Assembly: GCA_964036195.1 (NCBI GenBank)
Contig: OZ038451.1
Location: 6,204,529 to 6,268,528, forward strand
Direction of reading: 5' to 3'
Source: Sphaerolaimus hirsutus
Lineage: Eukaryota; Nematoda; Chromadorea; Monhysterida; Sphaerolaimidae
DNA length: 64,000 nt
Every line of letters starts with the position of its first letter. Within the stretch, counting starts at the first letter, position 1. The position numbers were made by a program, and so were the translations under genes. Below the pieces are notes generated by a model. The model had not been told where the DNA came from, made no database searches, and saw nothing but the letters and a program-made list of their open reading frames with translations. Below, piece after piece: positions 36,120 to 46,539 of the stretch.

Positions 36120-39100
36120 CTGTGGGGGATTTGCAATGTGAAGAATTGTTATATTAGTTTGCATGGTTATAACTTCGCATCTCACACATCAAATCTATTC
36201 ATCACATCAATGGGCACTCGGTTTCACATTTTCATGGAAAAGTAATATGTATAAAATATTCTCATGTACTCATGAGTATTTTACATAAGAATGTATTCTT
36301 CATTTTCAGTACTCGGGGTCGGGGGTGAGTAAAACCTATTTTACATTGAAAAATACTCAATGCAAAACCAATCCAACGCACCTCCCTGACATCAGGTTTC
36401 ACTGGGGCGTTTTTCCCCTCCAAACATGTGCAATAAAACGGCGGCACGCCCGCACTTTCGCACGACCTATTCTGGTCAATTGGCTTAAATAAACTCCGCC
36501 CATGCCCCCGTGGGTCGCTTTCAAATCGCCCGTTCCCAGTTGAAAAAGCATCTGAGGGCAGTCCCTAACCCTGTGAAAAACCCTGCATAGTGTAAAAGAC
36601 CCTGCAAAACATAGTGCGACATGTAAAAAACACTGATAAATGTTATGAATCATGTGGAAGACCCTGTAAAGTGTCAAATGTCATGTAAAAGGCCCTGTAA
36701 AGTGTTTATGTGTATCCACATCTTGTGTCGTATCCAAATATCACGTTTTCCTATCCTAATCTTACTTTCTACGTATTGGTTTGTACATGTTGATTTGGAT
36801 ACAAAAACATTAGATTTGAATATTATACAAAAAGATTTGGATACACATCACACTTTACAGGGTCTTTTACATGACACATGACATTTTACAGGTTTTTTAC
36901 ATAACACCTGACATTTGACAGTGTCTTTTACATCACACCCGACATTTTACAGGGTCTTTTACACTGTACAGGGTTTTTACAGGTCAGGGACTGGCACCTG
37001 ATGTACGTCGAAATTACTGGTTAATCTGTGCCTGTTGTCGGCGAGGTTCTGCACCATGGTGGGGTGCTTCTCGGTGAACCATTTGGGCAGGTGGATTGAG
37101 AAAAATGACATGCGCTCTTCGATGCGACCTGCGAGTTTCGAGCGATGGTAGGGTTGGGGTGATATGTCGAAATTGAATATCGACTATTGCCTATCTTCTC
37201 CATAACAAATATCGAATATCGATATAAAAATTTAGAAAAAAAAATCGAATTTTAATATCCTATTCGTATATCGACCATTTTTTCATATTGAATTGTTGAA
37301 TTTCCGATACCGATGGTCCATATCGATATCGATATGACGCGTCCAATTCTAAAAGTCGACAAGTCCAAATTATGAAAATTTCGAGTTAGGCCCGGAAACG
37401 TCATCTGGGGCTACTTCTGCACATTTTTCATCATTTTCCATAAATTTTTTGACCTCACATGCCCATATGGCAAAGTGCCAAATTTGACATTTTTGGGGAA
37501 AAATGCAAAACGTTTGGGCAAGAAGTCGACAAGTCCACTTAGTTTTGGGCTAAAAGTCAACAAGTACATCCTCCGCTTCCTTTTAATGGGAAAAAACGCA
37601 AGAAATGTGATAAGTCCACTATGGAAACCGATTTCTAAAAGGGACAAGTCCATAATTTTCCCATAAAGCAGCCTCGGCTTCACCGGGAACAAAAATGTTC
37701 TCGCGTGCAAGAAGTCGACAAGTCCAATTCCCTCCCCGAAAGAGTTTTGCTCTGACCGAATGGAATTTTATGGACATCCCATTTTTCACATATACCGTAT
37801 TACCTCGAATTATCCCCCCCCCCTTGAATTAACCCCCCCCCCCTCGAAATACCCCCCCCTAAATTTCGGCTGAGGAAATAATAACCCCCCCCCTCGAAAT
37901 ACCCCCCCTAAAATTGAGTGTAACGTGAACGTACATGACAAATACCGCAGTTTGTGATCTGTACAATGCAGAACACACGTTAAAACTGATGATTAAGTGA
38001 CGTTAGCGAAGGGTTTTTGTGTATATAGAGTAATATATGCCTAAAAACACATATAAATCTATGTGATTGTTCGATTTTTCTACGTCTGCGTATGGGGAAT
38101 TTCCGATAATTTCTGGCGAAATAATAGACCCCCCCCTCGAATAAACCCCCCCCCCTCGAATTATCCCCCCCCCCCCCTCAAATTTTGCTGGCGAAATAAA
38201 AAAAACCCTGGGGGTATTTCGAGGTAATACGGTACGTTGAGAGCAGGGGCTGAAAATTTGACACTTTATTGTCAACATATGGAACTTAATGGAAATCATG
38301 AGAGAGCCAAATTGGACACGCACCACGGGCCTGGAATTGGGTTTGAAGCTTAAAATGCGATTTACTCAAAATCGCATTTTGTGGACTTGTCGACTTTTAG
38401 AATTACACGCCTCATATGGAATATTGATTTCAGACAAATTTTTGTCGAATATTGATATCGGAAAGTCATATTGTTCCAATGCAAGGTGGTGGGGCAGGTT
38501 AGTAACTACCGTATATCCTCGAATAAGACCTCCCCCTTGCATACCCCCCCCCCCCTGTTGGCCAGGTGCGGAAAAAATAACCCCTTCCCTTGAATAACTC
38601 CCCCTCTGGGTATTTGGTATATGTATCTACAAAGTGTATTTGAATGATTCAGATGCCAATGCACACAAATCTTAGCATGAATACTTTGTTTTGGTTGTTA
38701 TTTAACTGTTAAATCCTTACATTAAATGAGTTGATGCAATGCATTCACTCAATGAATAAAGTGAAAGTTCAGAGGAAAAAATAACTCCTCCCCTTTGAAT
38801 AATATCCCCCCTTGAATAACTCCCCCCTCCAAAACTTCTGACGAAAAAATAACTCCTGGGGTCTTATTCGAGGATATACGGTATGTAACATAAGAAAAAT
38901 AGCTCCCAGAGGGAACATCTTCAAGAATTTACTGAAGAGAGTAGGTTAATCGATGCGCATAATTATTTTTCAAACGGATATTCAAATTCACTCACCAACG
39001 TATGAATATTTTATGCGAGACATTCGTTGACCGTGGTCCCCCATGATTACCAAAGCGGATTTCTCCAATAGTCTATCATAGTGTAACCTGAAAATAGAGC

Positions 39101-42100
39101 GATACTAATATGTATTTATGTACCACTCCAGTCAACGTAAAAATTGTGTGTATGATGCGTCGTGAAGCGAGCTGGATGTGTGTGAAGTGACTTTTCTAAG
39201 ACCATTCCTACGCTTCAACACGCTTCACGATATTCTTTCCACACACTTCACTCATCATCGCGATGAAAAATATCCGTGAACTGCGCTTCGCGAACTAGAG
39301 AGTCATAATTTTATCATTTATAGAACCTGTGGAGGCGTATTTCAATGGCCACGTGTCTGCGTTAAGAAGCTTCACGACACTTCACGGTTCAAAGTGATTC
39401 ACAGTTTTTTGCACACCCATTTTTTGATGTCGGTGCATAGGTCGCGCAAGTAACCATCTGCTTGTGACATTCTCATTGGCCAAAATTTGACAATTTGTAT
39501 TTGAAATTTTCTGTCTATTAAACCAATATCTGATGAAGAAAAAATGTTTTCAAGACTATTACCCTAAATCCTTGAATAAGACTCCAGGGCAGTTATTTTT
39601 TCGTCAGAAGTTCTTTAGGGGGGGGGGGGGTTTGAAGGGAGGGGGGAGGTTTCGAGGGGGGGGGTTATTTTTTCTCAAAAAACATGGATTTAATTCATTG
39701 TATAGATGCAGTTTGTTAACTCATTTAATTCAGTATTGACTGTCCAACAACGACAAAAAGATGTGTATATTTACACTACTAAAAATCACGTAAATATTTG
39801 CTGTCGCTGGCGTAGGCTAATTTTATTTTGTGTTGTTGTATTGTATCCTTTTCATCCAGATGGGCAGAGTTATTCATGAGGGGGGGTTATTCAAGAGGGG
39901 GTTATTTTTTCCTCACCTCGCCAACAGGGGGGGTTTTCAAGGGGGGGGTTATTCGAGGGTGGTCTTTTTCGAGGATTGCGGTACCTGTGCAGCATGTTGT
40001 ACAAACTGTTGTCGATACTTTCCATCATAGCCGAATCGTCGTGCGTTGTTTCAGTGGAAAAAGTGAACGAAAAGTGACATTTGTCCTTTTGGGTCCGGAT
40101 AAAGTGCTCGGTCTGCTCCAACAACAAATCCACGTAACGTTCGCCTGTTTTGGTCAAGTGAAATTGAGAGTGATGTGTAAAATTGTAGATGAAAAACCTA
40201 AGAGCGGAGAAACTGGTGCTGGTACGACTCCAAGAGCCTGTAAAAATGCTCTGTAAAGTGTCAAATGTCATGCAAAGTGTCTAAAGTCAAGTGAAGTGTC
40301 TTTTTTATGACTTACGGAGTAAAACCCAAAAAATCGTCCCTTTTACGTTTACCAAGAAAATGCTTTTACATTTCTTTTTAATGTTCATGATCATGAGTAA
40401 ATTGAAAAAGGAAACACTTCGTTTTACATTTTCTCATGTTAAAACTCCTTTTACATTTCTTTTACATGACTCCGCGAAAAAATTCACTTAACAATTCCTG
40501 TATTAGGGCAGTGAAGTGACTAAAAACACCTTACACTTTACATACACTTTGAATACACATACAGTTTTGAAAAAAGTACAGCACAGTTAAAAGTCTGCTA
40601 AAACCCAAAACCACCCACCCACCAGCCAAACAGTGCATATTATCCTTCTCATCGACCAAATACTTATAATTGAACACGTGCCAAGGTCTCAAATAGTAAT
40701 CTGTCGGTTTGACAGTCCACCCTGGCAACTGTTTCTGCGGGTAGTGGAATAAACCGCGGCCGACATTCATGACGTCATCGTTCCATAGGGTGACGCAGCC
40801 TGGGGTTGGGTTCGATTGCGTAGGTAGAATGTAAGGCGCGCGTTATAAGGCGCTCGGTAAGGCGCGAGTGAGAATGTGGTGTTGTGAGTGATGTGAAAAC
40901 AGTCCTGTCAAAGTGATTTACCGGTTTGTAGGGAAAAAGTAAAAATGACACTCAAATGGTAATGAGTAACATGTAAATCATTTAAAAGCATATTTAAGTT
41001 TTTTAGCAAGTTTGGCTCACTACTCATCTCAACCCGTTACTCATCTATACCATACTCATATTGCTCACTTTTTTGGGGGGGAAAGTATTTTATTCACATT
41101 TACTGATGAGAAAAAGTAACCCCCTCAATATGGACACTATGAACTTATAACCCCACCTCGAAATACCCCCCCCCCCAATTTAGTGTATAGAGAACGTAAA
41201 TGACAAAGGCTGTGGTTTGTCATCCGGGCAATGCAGAACACACGTTAAAAACAATGACTATGTTATGTGAGAACAGTGTTTATACGTCTACACACTTATA
41301 CAAGTCTTTAGAGTCTTGTAAATGACGATTTTTGTTGCATTTTTCGACGTCTGCGTACGTTTCAAACGACAGTTTAGTACTGGGATTTCAAAAAAAATTC
41401 TGGCGAGATAATAAACTCCCCTCGAAATACCCCCCCTCGTTAAACCCCCCTCCAAAATTCTCACTCTGAAAAAAACCCCTGGGGGTATTTCGAGGAAATA
41501 CGGTAGGTAGATACTTTGACAAAAGTTCAGCACTTTTAACAACTCTGCAACACACGTGCAAAAACTGGCCAAAACAAGACCCTCAGCTACCCAAAAAAAA
41601 CCCCACCTGGCATGTGCTTCCACAAAAAGTCAATCTCATCGATATCAGCGGGCTCGTTCTCGGACAGCTCGCTCTCCATGCCGACGGTCTGGTTGACGTA
41701 GCGCAGCCCGGCCAGGATGGGCAGCAGGTTGACGGCGCTGTTGTCCGCCACTTTGGTGTACCTGGGGGGGGGGGGTTGAGTTGAAGGTAAGGTGATCGTA
41801 ACCTGGTGCAGGGTAGGCGCCTTACTCGGGCGCCCAGTGACGAAAAATGTGGCGGTGACGCAGTGATTGTCACCGCCTGCTTTTTCAATGTCACCGCAAG
41901 AAAATGAAGTGTCATCGCGGTGACAATCACCGCCACATTTTTAGAGCAACGGCTCAGGGCACAATTGTTGAGAATCCATTTTTAGAATTCCATAAATAGG
42001 TAGAAGCGCAAGCAAATAGCGTGGCGCCAAATTAGCATTTGACACACATAAAAAGGGCTCGCCTGCCCCTTTTGCACAAAGCCGGTGGGAGTAAAAATTC

Positions 42101-45100
42101 AAATCGTTTTGATGTGAGCAGTGAGCATTGCAGGGAATGTAAAAGCTTTCCCATAGCTTTTGTGATTTCGTTTTTCACTTCCTTCAGCTGTGTATTTGTG
42201 AGAATGATAATTTTTAAGTGCGCAGAATTTTTTGACATCGATCATTAATGCAGTTGTGACCATTTTGTGACATCGATCATAAATTAATCGACCAAAAACT
42301 GCAGTTTGTGATCTGTATATTGCAGAACACACATTAAATAGATTTCGACACTCCGGTGGTTGGACACATGTACCATCTACTGTATTGAGTGCTTTACTAA
42401 ATATCTATATGAAGCCCTGGAGGGGTACAAATTCACTGAACCCCTGAGATGCTTATACATGTCAGTTATTGTTGCATTTTTCTACTTCTGCGTACGTTAC
42501 TTGCAAGGAATACCTAAGTACTGGGAGTGAAAAAATTCTGGAAAATAACCCCCCCCCCCCCTTGTAAATTACATACGAAAAATAAGCCCCCTGGGTGTAT
42601 TTCAAGGAAATACGGTATATATATACAAATATTGGTGTCACTGCCTCAAAAATGCCTGTCACTCACTGTCACCGCCATAATTTTGGACATTTTTCGTCTA
42701 TGCGGGCGCCTTATGAGCGCCGTGTGGTTCTATTCAGTTTGGGCCGGGGATGGTGGAAATTTTGGTATTGGTGTGGTGGGTATTTGCCGAAAAATATATC
42801 TTAAGTACATTTTACTTTTCCCCAACTTTTACAGCCCTTATTAAGGCCATTACTCGCGCCCCAATGAAATCTCGGAACTTCGAATGAGAACAAATTTTAT
42901 AAAATTCTGAAACAATAAAAAACTTCTGGTCAAATTTTCAATTTTCATTTTCACCATTGTTGACAACAACAATAAGTACTCGCCATAAACCAAAAAGTCG
43001 ACCAACCCTTCAAGCCAATAAAATCCCATAATTTCCGTCATGAACTTCCAACTTCTGCTCGCGTGTCTCTTAAACTGATTCAAACTGGAGCTGTCAAACA
43101 CAATAATATCCACACTCAATCTATCGCCATTTTCCTCAATTAATGGCACTTCCCTATCGACAATCGACTTCTGTTGCGCATACGCGTGTTGATAAATCGA
43201 TTCCGAGTCGAAAAACTTGTTCAATTTCTTGTTGTGGCTGTGTTTTTCGAGCAAATCTGGGGACAGTCCCAGACCCTGTAAAATGCCCTGTAAGATGTCA
43301 AATGTCATGTAAAATGCCCTGCAATATGGCGCATTTCAGGCAAAGTGTCAAACGTCATGAAAAATGCCCTGGAAAATGGCAAACGTACGTTGACATGACA
43401 TTTCACATGACTTTTGACATTTTACATGACATTTTACATTTTGCCTGACATTTTACATTTTACACGGTATTATACAGGGTCTGGGAGTGGCACCTGACCG
43501 CTGCTCGATCGTCATATTCCGCAGTTTGTCTTTGGATGCCACTAAAAGTGTGGCTGACTCGTTGTAGCAGCGCACAGCGAGTGTGTCCACGGAAATTTTG
43601 TGCGCTGCATTGAATTTTAGCTGGAAGGGGGGGGGTTTCCTGATGTGCGGTGAGGTGTGTGATGACCATTTTTAAAATTGGATTTTTTTTCTCAAATAAG
43701 TGCCAAATTAAAGGATGGATCATAGTGATCAGAAGGTTTGTTTGATAATTGAGTCAATGTTGGCACAACCAAAACGCTGACAGGTTTACTCTAACTCTAA
43801 TCAGGTAAACTAGTAAAACTTGTGTGGTCATGGTCAATTTTGGAGTCTGTCTCAGCTCAAACACCTTTCAATATAAAAAAATCAGAAATCAAGTTTGGGC
43901 GGTACAAAGGGAAAAAGATTTTTTTTAAATTAACACTTAAAAATGTGAACAATACTTTTGATTCTATTTTCCGGAGACTTCGGAACATTAATTATATAAA
44001 AAAATGGGTTTTTACCCAGGGCCAAGAAATACCAAAAAAAAAAAAATGTCCAACTCCCCACCAACCTCCCTCCAATACCCCTCCCAGGTCAATTTACCGA
44101 CGCTCCCTCGATAAGTCCCCCCAATTTGCCTCCAATAGCAAAATGGCGCCTTCTGATACCAATGCGACAAATCGGGATGCAAATAAAGTGTCCCCGAGCT
44201 CAAATCGTAACTTGACAACGAGGCTTGGGTCTTTTGACAGGAAAATGTCCTGGGCCGCTTGACGTATGGTTCTGAGTGGAGTTTTGATGCCTTTTTTTGA
44301 TGGGGAGTTATTCAAGGGTTACGTGTTTATCATCAGAATTCGCACTAAAATACTTGAGTACGAACGCCTGGTCTGACATAGGGGGAAATTCAAGGGAGTA
44401 ATTTCAACCGTGATTTTTCATAAAAAGGTGCACTGTATGCACATAGTTTTTACAATTAAATAGATATGTAAAAATTAAAAATAAATGTGAGAACCTGCTC
44501 ACGCTAACACTTTAAATTGATGCTTTCTGGATACTGCAAATTTTGGAAGGTGTTTATCAGTAAAATTATGTCGCATTTGGAATTTTCAGAATGCCTTGTT
44601 TTTCCGGGGGCAAGACGTGCAACGAATCTCACATAATGTCTTGAATTTCCAGAAATAATCATTTGATGACATTTCACAAGCACCTAGCAAAGCAACATAC
44701 CAATATTGGGATCTAAGGGGTCCAAAATCGGATATTGGCAGTCATTTTCCAATGGGTGTGTCCTGGGGCACTCCCAGACCCTGTAAAATTCCCTGTAAAA
44801 TGTCACTTGCCATGAAAAAATTCAAAAGTTACGTAAAATGGTCTGAAAAATGACACAAGAAAGTTTTACAGGGCATTTTACATGACTTTAGACACTTTGC
44901 ATGACGTTTGAAATTTCACAGAGAATTTTACAGGGTCTGGAAGTGGCACCTGGGCTCGAAGGAAACAATCTTACTCCAATCCGCACTGCTTAACGGCGCC
45001 ATATGCACATTTGTCACATTCACTTCCTGACGACATTTCACTGGATTATTTTCCTTGTCCACGTAGTGGGACGATTGTTGGACCAGTGCCAAAAATAGAA

Positions 45101-45152
45101 GGCAGAAACTAGTAGCAAATAATAGAAGCACACGTGCTAGCCGATTGTGCAT
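35865..45152 (-). CDS. DUF229-family (alkaline phosphatase/sulfatase-like) secretory protein, 12 exons
   Basis: Twelve exons give about 665 residues, the usual length of this family. Residues 8-24 are a hydrophobic signal or anchor. CQYPILDPLDP follows near 76, then AVRCYNES, VDIIVFDSSSLNQF (221-225 in the alkaline-phosphatase nucleophile position), YTKVADNSAVNLLPILAGL, PTDYYLRPWH, FTFSTETTHDDS, the metal-site MGDHG (465-469), RIEERMSFFSIHLPKWF and RSLFKPIDQNRSC with PPFYCTC. This order is that of DUF229 proteins, thought to be secreted or Golgi enzymes; the substrate is unknown. Introns 1, 4 and 10 are introners. Exon 11 contains a one-base frameshift, so in this assembly the protein would stop early. 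Junctions of exons 3-4 are the least certain. Confidence 0.9.
36382..36551 (-). CDS. DUF229 gene exon 11 (contains frameshift)
   Basis: After intron removal it reads MLFQLGTGD, matching the family, but RSLFKPIDQNRSCESAG and PPFYCTC lie in another frame. A one-base change between about 36495 and 36535 separates them, with a GGGGG run in the interval. Donor GTGCGT. Confidence 0.75.
36555..36997 (-). mobile_element. Introner element forming DUF229 intron 10
   Basis: 443 bp. Minus strand GTGCCAGTCCCTGACCTG to TTAGGGACTGCCCT, flanked by CAG (36552-36554 and 36998-37000). The longest intact copy; its centre holds GGATACAAAAACATTAGATT repeats. Confidence 0.85.
36998..37128 (-). CDS. DUF229 gene exon 10
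   Basis: RIEERMSFFSIHLPKWFTEK and HRLTSNFDVHQ, ending CAG at a 443-bp introner. Confidence 0.9.
37150..37335. repeat. GATATCGATATT simple repeat
   Basis: Imperfect TCGAATATCGATAT repeats in DUF229 intron 9. Confidence 0.6.
37336..38413. mobile_element. GTCGACAAGTCC element with nested family A copy
   Basis: Paralogue of 10927-11527 with the same ends and order. It is interrupted by the TACCGTA element at 37794-38234. Confidence 0.85.
37794..38234. mobile_element. TACCGTA element, family A, with demonstrable empty site
   Basis: Host reads catTA before and TAcgttga after. The uninterrupted paralogue reads catgTAcgttga at 11341-11352, so the duplication is TA. Confidence 0.9.
38507..38883. 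mobile_element. TACCGTA element, family D
   Basis: TACCGTATATCCTCGAATAA to CGAGGATATACGGTA. In DUF229 intron 9. Confidence 0.8.
38996..39087 (-). CDS. DUF229 gene exon 9 (metal-binding MGDHG)
   Basis: LHYDRLLEKSALVIMGDHGQ then RMSRIKYSYV, acceptor TTTTCAG, donor GTGAGT. Confidence 0.9.
39100..39425. repeat. GTGAAG/CTTCAC short inverted motifs
   Basis: Repeated CTTCACGACACTTCAC and GAAGTGACTT motifs in intron 8. A similar motif field lies at 57.3-57.6 kb. Confidence 0.45.
39559..39983. mobile_element. TACCGTA element, family D, touching a splice donor
   Basis: TACCCTAAATCCTTGAATAA to CGAGGATTGCGGTA with G-runs. Its right end lies at the 5' splice site of DUF229 intron 8. Confidence 0.75.
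39985..40218 (-). CDS. DUF229 gene exon 8
   Basis: TSFSALRFFIYNF, YVDLLLEQTEHFIR and FTFSTETTHDDSAMMESIDN. The acceptor GAGTCGTACCAG looks like a decayed introner end. The donor G/TACCGC overlaps the end of a family D element. Confidence 0.85.
40619..40799 (-). CDS. DUF229 gene exon 7
   Basis: GCVTLWNDDVMNVGRGLFHY and PTDYYLRPWHVFNYKYL, ending MHCLAGG. Of several GTGGG donors I chose the one that keeps exon 8 in frame. Confidence 0.85.
41120..41507. mobile_element. TACCGTA element, family B, 5'-truncated
   Basis: Interior TTTAGTGTATAGAGAACGTA and right end CGAGGAAATACGGTA. The left end is not found. Confidence 0.7.
41607..41761 (-). CDS. DUF229 gene exon 6
   Basis: YTKVADNSAVNLLPILAGLR, the most conserved family block, then IDEIDFLWKHMP. 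Donor GTGGGG, GC-rich. Confidence 0.9.
41811..42720. mobile_element. Palindromic element with GTGACGAAAAATGT arms
   Basis: The left arm GGCGCCTTACTCGGGCGCCC with CACCGCCACATTTTT mirrors the right arm CGGGCGCCTTATGAGCGCC. A partial family B copy (about 42300-42617) sits inside. In DUF229 intron 5. Confidence 0.6.
42980..43256 (-). CDS. DUF229 gene exon 5 (nucleophile region)
   Basis: Starts at the introner's CAG. Contains SVDIIVFDSSSLNQFKRHAS and FMTEIMGFYWLEGLV. Donor GTACTT, phase 2. Confidence 0.85.
43260..43493 (-). mobile_element. Introner element forming DUF229 intron 4
   Basis: 234 bp. GTGCCACTCCCAGACCCTG to CAGGGTCTGGGACTGTCCC, CAG on each side. Intron 237 nt, GT-AG. Confidence 0.9.
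43494..43604 (-). CDS. DUF229 gene exon 4
   Basis: ISVDTLAVRCYNESATLLVA then MTIEQRS, ending CAG at an introner. The acceptor ATGCAG at 43605-43606 keeps phase; CCAG at 43621 would instead give LKFNAAHKIS but break phase. Confidence 0.7.
44098..44223 (-). CDS. DUF229 gene exon 3
   Basis: SSYDLSSGTLYLHPDLSHWY and CYWRQIGGTYRGSV, donor GTAAAT. The acceptor CCCAAG was chosen to keep phase with exon 2. Confidence 0.65.
44701..44762 (-). CDS. DUF229 gene exon 2
   Basis: Begins right after the introner's CAG and reads THPLENDCQYPILDPLDPNI, the family's CxxPxLDPxxPxI motif. Donor GTATGT. Confidence 0.85.
44766..44949 (-). mobile_element. Introner element forming DUF229 intron 1
   Basis: 184 bp. 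GTGCCACTTCCAGACCCTG to CAGGGTCTGGGAGTGCCC, CAG on each side. Intron 187 nt, GT-AG, restoring EPR-THPLEND. Confidence 0.9.
44950..45152 (-). CDS. DUF229 gene exon 1 (signal/anchor)
   Basis: ATG 45152-45150, then MHNRLARVLLLFATSFCLLF, an N-terminal hydrophobic helix. 203 nt, ending CCCAG against an introner. Confidence 0.8.
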
Positions 45153-45308
45153 GGTAGCATGCTGCGAGAGTGTTATATGAGGGTTTTTATGGTAGCAACG
45201 ATGGCAGATTGAACCTGACAAATTTGAATCAACAAATCTGAAAATTCTAAAACTTTTTTGATTTTGAGTAATTGAATTTTTCCATTGCAAAAACACAAAC
45301 AAAAATTT

Positions 45309-45751
45309 GGCTATTTACACAGGTCCCGGCCGGGGACCGGGACCCGGCAAAAAATATTTTTTTCAAAAATGAATAAATGGTGTGTATGGGTTGTTTGCAT
45401 GTTAATTAGGTTAATTATCACCAAATTAGCATGCACAGAATTTTTGCGAGACGGCGACATGCGCTGATGCAAATTTTTTTTTGGCGGTGTATAGTTTTTT
45501 TTGATTTGTCTGAATCCTTTGTTTACTGAGTACACATGCCACATTTGAGACAAATCGGAAAAAACTATACACCCCCCAAAAAAAAATTGCATCAGCGCAT
45601 GTCACCGTCTCGCAAAAAATTTGTGCATGCTAATTTGGTGATAATTCACCTAATTAACATGCAAACAACCCATACACGCCAATTATTCATATTGAAAAAA
45701 TATTATTTTTTGCCTGGTCCCAGTCCCCGGCCGGGACCTGTGTAAATAGCC
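45309..45751. mobile_element. 443-bp short relative of the 10.1-kb element
   Basis: Ends GGCTATTTACACAGGTCCCG and its complement, whole sequence near palindromic. Flanks caaaaattt (45300-45308) and caaaaatta (45752-45760) match at 8 of 9 bases. This is the deletion-derivative size class of the same family. Confidence 0.9.
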
Positions 45752-45782
45752 CAAAAATTAGTGGTGAAAACAAAAACAAAAA

Positions 45783-46126
45783 TACCGTATTTGCTTGAAT
45801 AATCCCCCTGGGGGATTATTTTTTCGTCAGACTTTTTTGAGGGGGGAACTAATCGAGGGGGGGGGGAATTATCCGAGGGAGAGAATTATTATTTCATCAA
45901 CAATTTCAACCATGTTTCTATCAACTCATTTGATGAAATATGCTTTATTCACACAAAAACATGCCATTTTTGTTCAAATTGGGCACAATAAATTGAACAA
46001 ATCTCTTAAGGGGGGATTATTCGAGGGGGGGGGGGGAATTATTATTTCCTCATTCGTCTTACAGGGGGGAATTATTCGAGGGGGGGGGGGTTATTCAAGG
46101 GGGGAACTATTCAAGCAAATACGGTA
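45783..46126. mobile_element. TACCGTA element, family C
   Basis: TACCGTATTTGCTTGAATAA to TTCAAGCAAATACGGTA, G-runs inside. Confidence 0.85.
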
Positions 46127-46539
46127 TGCTCATGTGCCTGCGGCTATAGCGTAGAAGCCCGAAAAACAGTCAGATGTACTCAAAATTGACCAGAAAAATT
46201 CGAAAACGCAGTAACTAATAAGAAAGAAAATGCATAAACTATTTCAAAAACACGAAAATTCGAAAAGTATTTTGGGACACAATAGAAGTTTGAAAAGTCA
46301 AGGACACCGGATTAGGAAATAATTTGGACCATTGCTGACTCTCAGGTTCTTAGCAATGAAATTGTTATGCTATTTATGCAAATATTTACACGCTGCAAAA
46401 ACTATTATACGATTATAAATATAATCGCTAATAAATAATGGCTTACAAAAAGCACATTTACGGCATGTTTACGACATGGAATGGTGCTTAAATAAAGCTG
46501 ATACATTGCGAGTGATGTCTCACACTCATAAGGGATTTT

